Part shown: piece after piece, positions 21,693 to 23,930 of the stretch | How positions within the stretch are numbered: the first letter of the stretch is position 1 | Layout: every line of letters starts with the position of its first letter | DNA from: an uncultured Actinomyces sp. | GTDB taxonomy: Bacteria > Actinomycetota > Actinomycetes > Actinomycetales > Actinomycetaceae | Length of the DNA: 23,930 bases | Assembly (NCBI GenBank): GCA_902773415.1 | Contig: CACYEE010000028.1 | Span: 1-23,930 of the forward strand | Direction: 5' to 3' | Program-made: the position numbers and the translations under genes | Notes under the pieces: generated by a model | What the model was told of the DNA's origin: nothing | Database searches by the model: none | Seen by the model: the letters and a program-made list of their open reading frames with translations, nothing else

Positions 21693-23930
21693 ACGATGTC
21701 TTTCTTCTGAAGGTACTGGAGGCACACCCAGCCAATCGGCACCGGTGCCCAAAACGTGAGCAGACGGTAGACGATAGCCGTGGAAAACGCAATGGAATAA
21801 GGCACGCCGGCAAGCGTGAGGCCACCGGTGAGCGCCGCCTCGACCGGTCCGATGCCGCCCGGGGAAGGCACGACCGAGCCGACCGAATTCGACACGAGGT
21901 AGGCAATCGCGAGGGTGACGATCGGCAGGGAATAGTCGAAGGCGAACAAGGAGGCAGCGAAGGTGAGCACGTAGCCGAAGGTGAGCACGAGGGCGGAAGC
22001 GACGCCCCAGACGATGCGTTCGGGATGGGTGCCGAGCCAGACGAGGCGCGGCCAGACCTGCTCGGCGTAGGGGCGGGCCTGCTCCACCACCCAGCGGCGC
22101 ACGGGCGCGATGGCGAACACGGCCACGATGGCGGCAACGACCAGGCCGAGGGCCACAAGAATCGAGGACGAGGGGACGGAGAGCTGGCCGACGTCGCCGG
22201 TGATGAGGGCGAGGGCGAGAAGGAACAGCACCGTGGTGCCGAACTGGAAAACCTGGACGAGGGAGACCGTGGCGACGGCAATAGGCGTGGCGACCTTGCG
22301 TTTTTGCAGGTAGCGGAGGTTCAGCGCGGCGTGGCCGATGCCGGCGGGGGCGACGAGGGAGACGACGGATGCGGCGAGCTGGACGAATGCCGATTCGCGC
22401 AGGGAGATCTTTTCGGCTGTGAAGTTCTTGAGCATCATGCCCGCGCCGAGGTAGGTGACCATCGAGGCGGCGAAGGCAACGACGAGCCACAGCGGCTTGG
22501 CGTGGCTGACGGTCGCCTTGAGTTCGGCGAAATTGATGGAACCGAGGAGAAGGTAGACGGCAACAAGGCCGATGACCACGGTGAACACGGTTTTCGCGGA
22601 GAACCGGTGGAGCTGGATGGGCCGGACTTCGACGTCTTCGCCGAAGGAGCCGACAAGCATGTCGCGCAGCGCCTGGAGGGCTTTCTTCGAGCCGAAGGCG
22701 GCAACGGTGGAGCCGGGGAGAATGGCGCGCTGAAGCATGGGAGCCATCGAGATGACGATGTCCGGGGAGAGGCGACGCCGGGCGGAGGCGACGGCACGTT
22801 CGGCTCCGACGACGGTGGCGAGCATGGCGACGGCCTGCGCCATGTCGATGCGGCGGGCGATGTCGCTGGAGGCGATGGAGCCCGACTCCCAGCAGGCCAG
22901 TTCGAGGCGGCCGTTGCTGATGCAGGTGCAGGCGGCGTTGATGTTGCCGTGGGTAATGCCGCGGCGGTGGGCCGTGTCGAGCTGGGTCCAGAAGTCGTCG
23001 AGGGCGGCATCGGTGACGGCTTCGTGGCGGTCGTCGGAAAGCGGCATGGCACCGGAGATGGGGGTGACGACCATGCACGAGTTTTCCCCGGAGGCGACAC
23101 GGACCGCGCGGGCGTTGCAGGAGTGGCGCAGGTCGCCGGTCTGGCGGGCGGCAAGCTCCATGAGGGCCATATGCTCGGCGGTTTCTTCGATGGAACGTTC
23201 GGCGCGGCGGGTCGCTGTTTCAAAGCGGATACGGTCCCAGATGGTGGCGAGAACGCCGACGATCTGTTCGTCGGCGTCGATGACGGCACCGTGGTATGCG
23301 GTGCCGTATGCGTCGACGAGCACGTAGTTGCGCGCAGCTTTCTGCCCGAGGGGCGGATGGTGCTTGCGGCGCAGGACGACGGCGCGGCGGACGGGGTGGA
23401 CGCCGTGGGCGAGGGAGACGATGTCCTCGCCGGGAGTTTCGAGGATTTCGGTGATCTGCTCGTCGGAGATTCCGTCGAGCTTGGGTCCTCCGACGCGGCT
23501 TTCGAGGACGGCCCGGAGGGTTTCGCGACCGGCGAGGTCGCCGTAGCCGAGCTCGGTGGAGGTGGATATGCGCCAGGCACGCAGGTCGGCGAGGGGAACA
23601 TCGGGGTCGACGCGGATGATTTCGCGGGCGTCGATGGCGGCTCGGCGGGCAAGGCGCACGATGTCGGTTCCGAGGGCGCGTTCGGGGTCGGCGCCGATCA
23701 GGTAGCGGGCGAGTTCGCCGAACATGAGGCCGATCAGGACGGTGATGACAGCGCCGGGAAGGGTCTGCGAGCCTTGAAGGACGGACAGGATGACGACGAA
23801 GAAAAGCAGGGGCCAGCCCCAGGAGACGACACGGGACTGCTTGTGCCCGCCGGAGACCGCGAGGAGGGCGGAAAGCACGGACACGTAGGGCAGCAGGCTC
23901 AGCGACGAGGCCCCTTCAAGGGATTCGGCG
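21689..23930 (-). CDS. Flippase-like (LPG synthase TM family) protein with degenerate kinase-like domain, 5'-truncated
   Basis: The frame is open to the window edge, so the N-terminus is missing; at least 746 residues are present (numbers below count from a GTG at 23884). Two membrane helices lie near 22-62. A soluble kinase-like region (~150-420) follows, with RRGITHGNINAACTC (His312, Asn314) where kinases have HGD, and WESGS (332-336) where a DFG-type Asp is expected. Both catalytic acids are thus absent. From ~432 come about eight helices of the lysylphosphatidylglycerol-synthase/TIGR00374 flippase-like family, with VAPAGIGHAALNLRYL and VVPSPGGIGPVEAAL as typical signatures. The C-terminal ligase domain of MprF is lacking. 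It probably moves a lipid across the membrane, with the pseudokinase as a regulatory part; both are inference. The DUF2079 gene follows with a 4-nt overlap. Confidence 0.8.
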   Translation of the reverse strand, partial: AESLEGASSLSLLPYVSVLSALLAVSGGHKQSRVVSWGWPLLFFVVILSVLQGSQTLPGAVITVLIGLMFGELARYLIGADPERALGTDIVRLARRAAIDAREIIRVDPDVPLADLRAWRISTSTELGYGDLAGRETLRAVLESRVGGPKLDGISDEQITEILETPGEDIVSLAHGVHPVRRAVVLRRKHHPPLGQKAARNYVLVDAYGTAYHGAVIDADEQIVGVLATIWDRIRFETATRRAERSIEETAEHMALMELAARQTGDLRHSCNARAVRVASGENSCMVVTPISGAMPLSDDRHEAVTDAALDDFWTQLDTAHRRGITHGNINAACTCISNGRLELACWESGSIASSDIARRIDMAQAVAMLATVVGAERAVASARRRLSPDIVISMAPMLQRAILPGSTVAAFGSKKALQALRDMLVGSFGEDVEVRPIQLHRFSAKTVFTVVIGLVAVYLLLGSINFAELKATVSHAKPLWLVVAFAASMVTYLGAGMMLKNFTAEKISLRESAFVQLAASVVSLVAPAGIGHAALNLRYLQKRKVATPIAVATVSLVQVFQFGTTVLFLLALALITGDVGQLSVPSSSILVALGLVVAAIVAVFAIAPVRRWVVEQARPYAEQVWPRLVWLGTHPERIVWGVASALVLTFGYVLTFAASLFAFDYSLPIVTLAIAYLVSNSVGSVVPSPGGIGPVEAALTGGLTLAGVPYSIAFSTAIVYRLLTFWAPVPIGWVCLQYLQKKDIV

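Noticed and set aside
19515..23078. A 1187-codon minus-strand frame that would fuse DUF2079 to a long N-terminal part
   Set aside because: Upstream of 21692 this frame is out of phase with the flippase-like protein and has shadow composition. The GTGA overlap explains the true start.

Overview
The window is a high-GC chromosomal segment (roughly two-thirds G+C by eye) from an actinobacterium. The evidence is strong C/G wobble preference, frequent GTG starts, TANNNT -10 boxes 6-7 nt from ATG (leaderless layout), and the gene set. An Actinomycetaceae-like host is a reasonable guess, but the sequence alone does not fix the genus. I see no rRNA, tRNA, phage, transposase or CRISPR array.

Layout, left to right: an HrpB-type DEAH helicase (minus) diverges from a small NifX/dinitrogenase-cofactor-family protein. 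Next come a TetR regulator and a NarL/LuxR-type regulator with a degenerate receiver (both minus). A macrodomain protein follows on plus. A probable operon then carries a DUF4287 + SRPBCC-like protein, a membrane-anchored Cys-rich protein and a HisC-type aminotransferase. After these come a fructosamine-kinase-family protein, PurB adenylosuccinate lyase, a 492-aa protein I do not recognise, a CopZ-like chaperone and CopA-type copper ATPase, phosphoglucomutase and a DUF4236 protein. On minus at the right end is a two-gene unit with a GTGA overlap: a flippase-like (lysylphosphatidylglycerol-synthase TM family) protein with a degenerate kinase-like domain, cut by the window edge, and a DUF2079 polytopic membrane protein.

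Most genes are housekeeping or common actinobacterial accessory genes. What stands out lies between and inside them: about a dozen palindromic elements in 24 kb built on two related cores, GGGGTC-N-GACCCC and GGGGAC-N-GTCCCC, plus a longer hairpin with GGGGACGGGG-type arms. Most sit just 3' of genes, where they could terminate or stabilise transcripts. Two sit in divergent promoter regions, and in one of these the -10 box abuts the palindrome arm. Two lie inside the DUF2079 reading frame and are translated. Arm sequences differ between loci yet stay self-complementary, which fits a REP-like mobile or structure-maintained family. No REP-associated transposase is present in the window.

Functionally the window mixes RNA processing (HrpB), purine and amino-acid biosynthesis (PurB, HisC), sugar and glycation metabolism (Pgm, fructosamine kinase), copper homeostasis (CopZ/CopA), ADP-ribose metabolism (macrodomain) and envelope functions (right end). 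Apart from the local operons noted, I see no evidence that they form one pathway.
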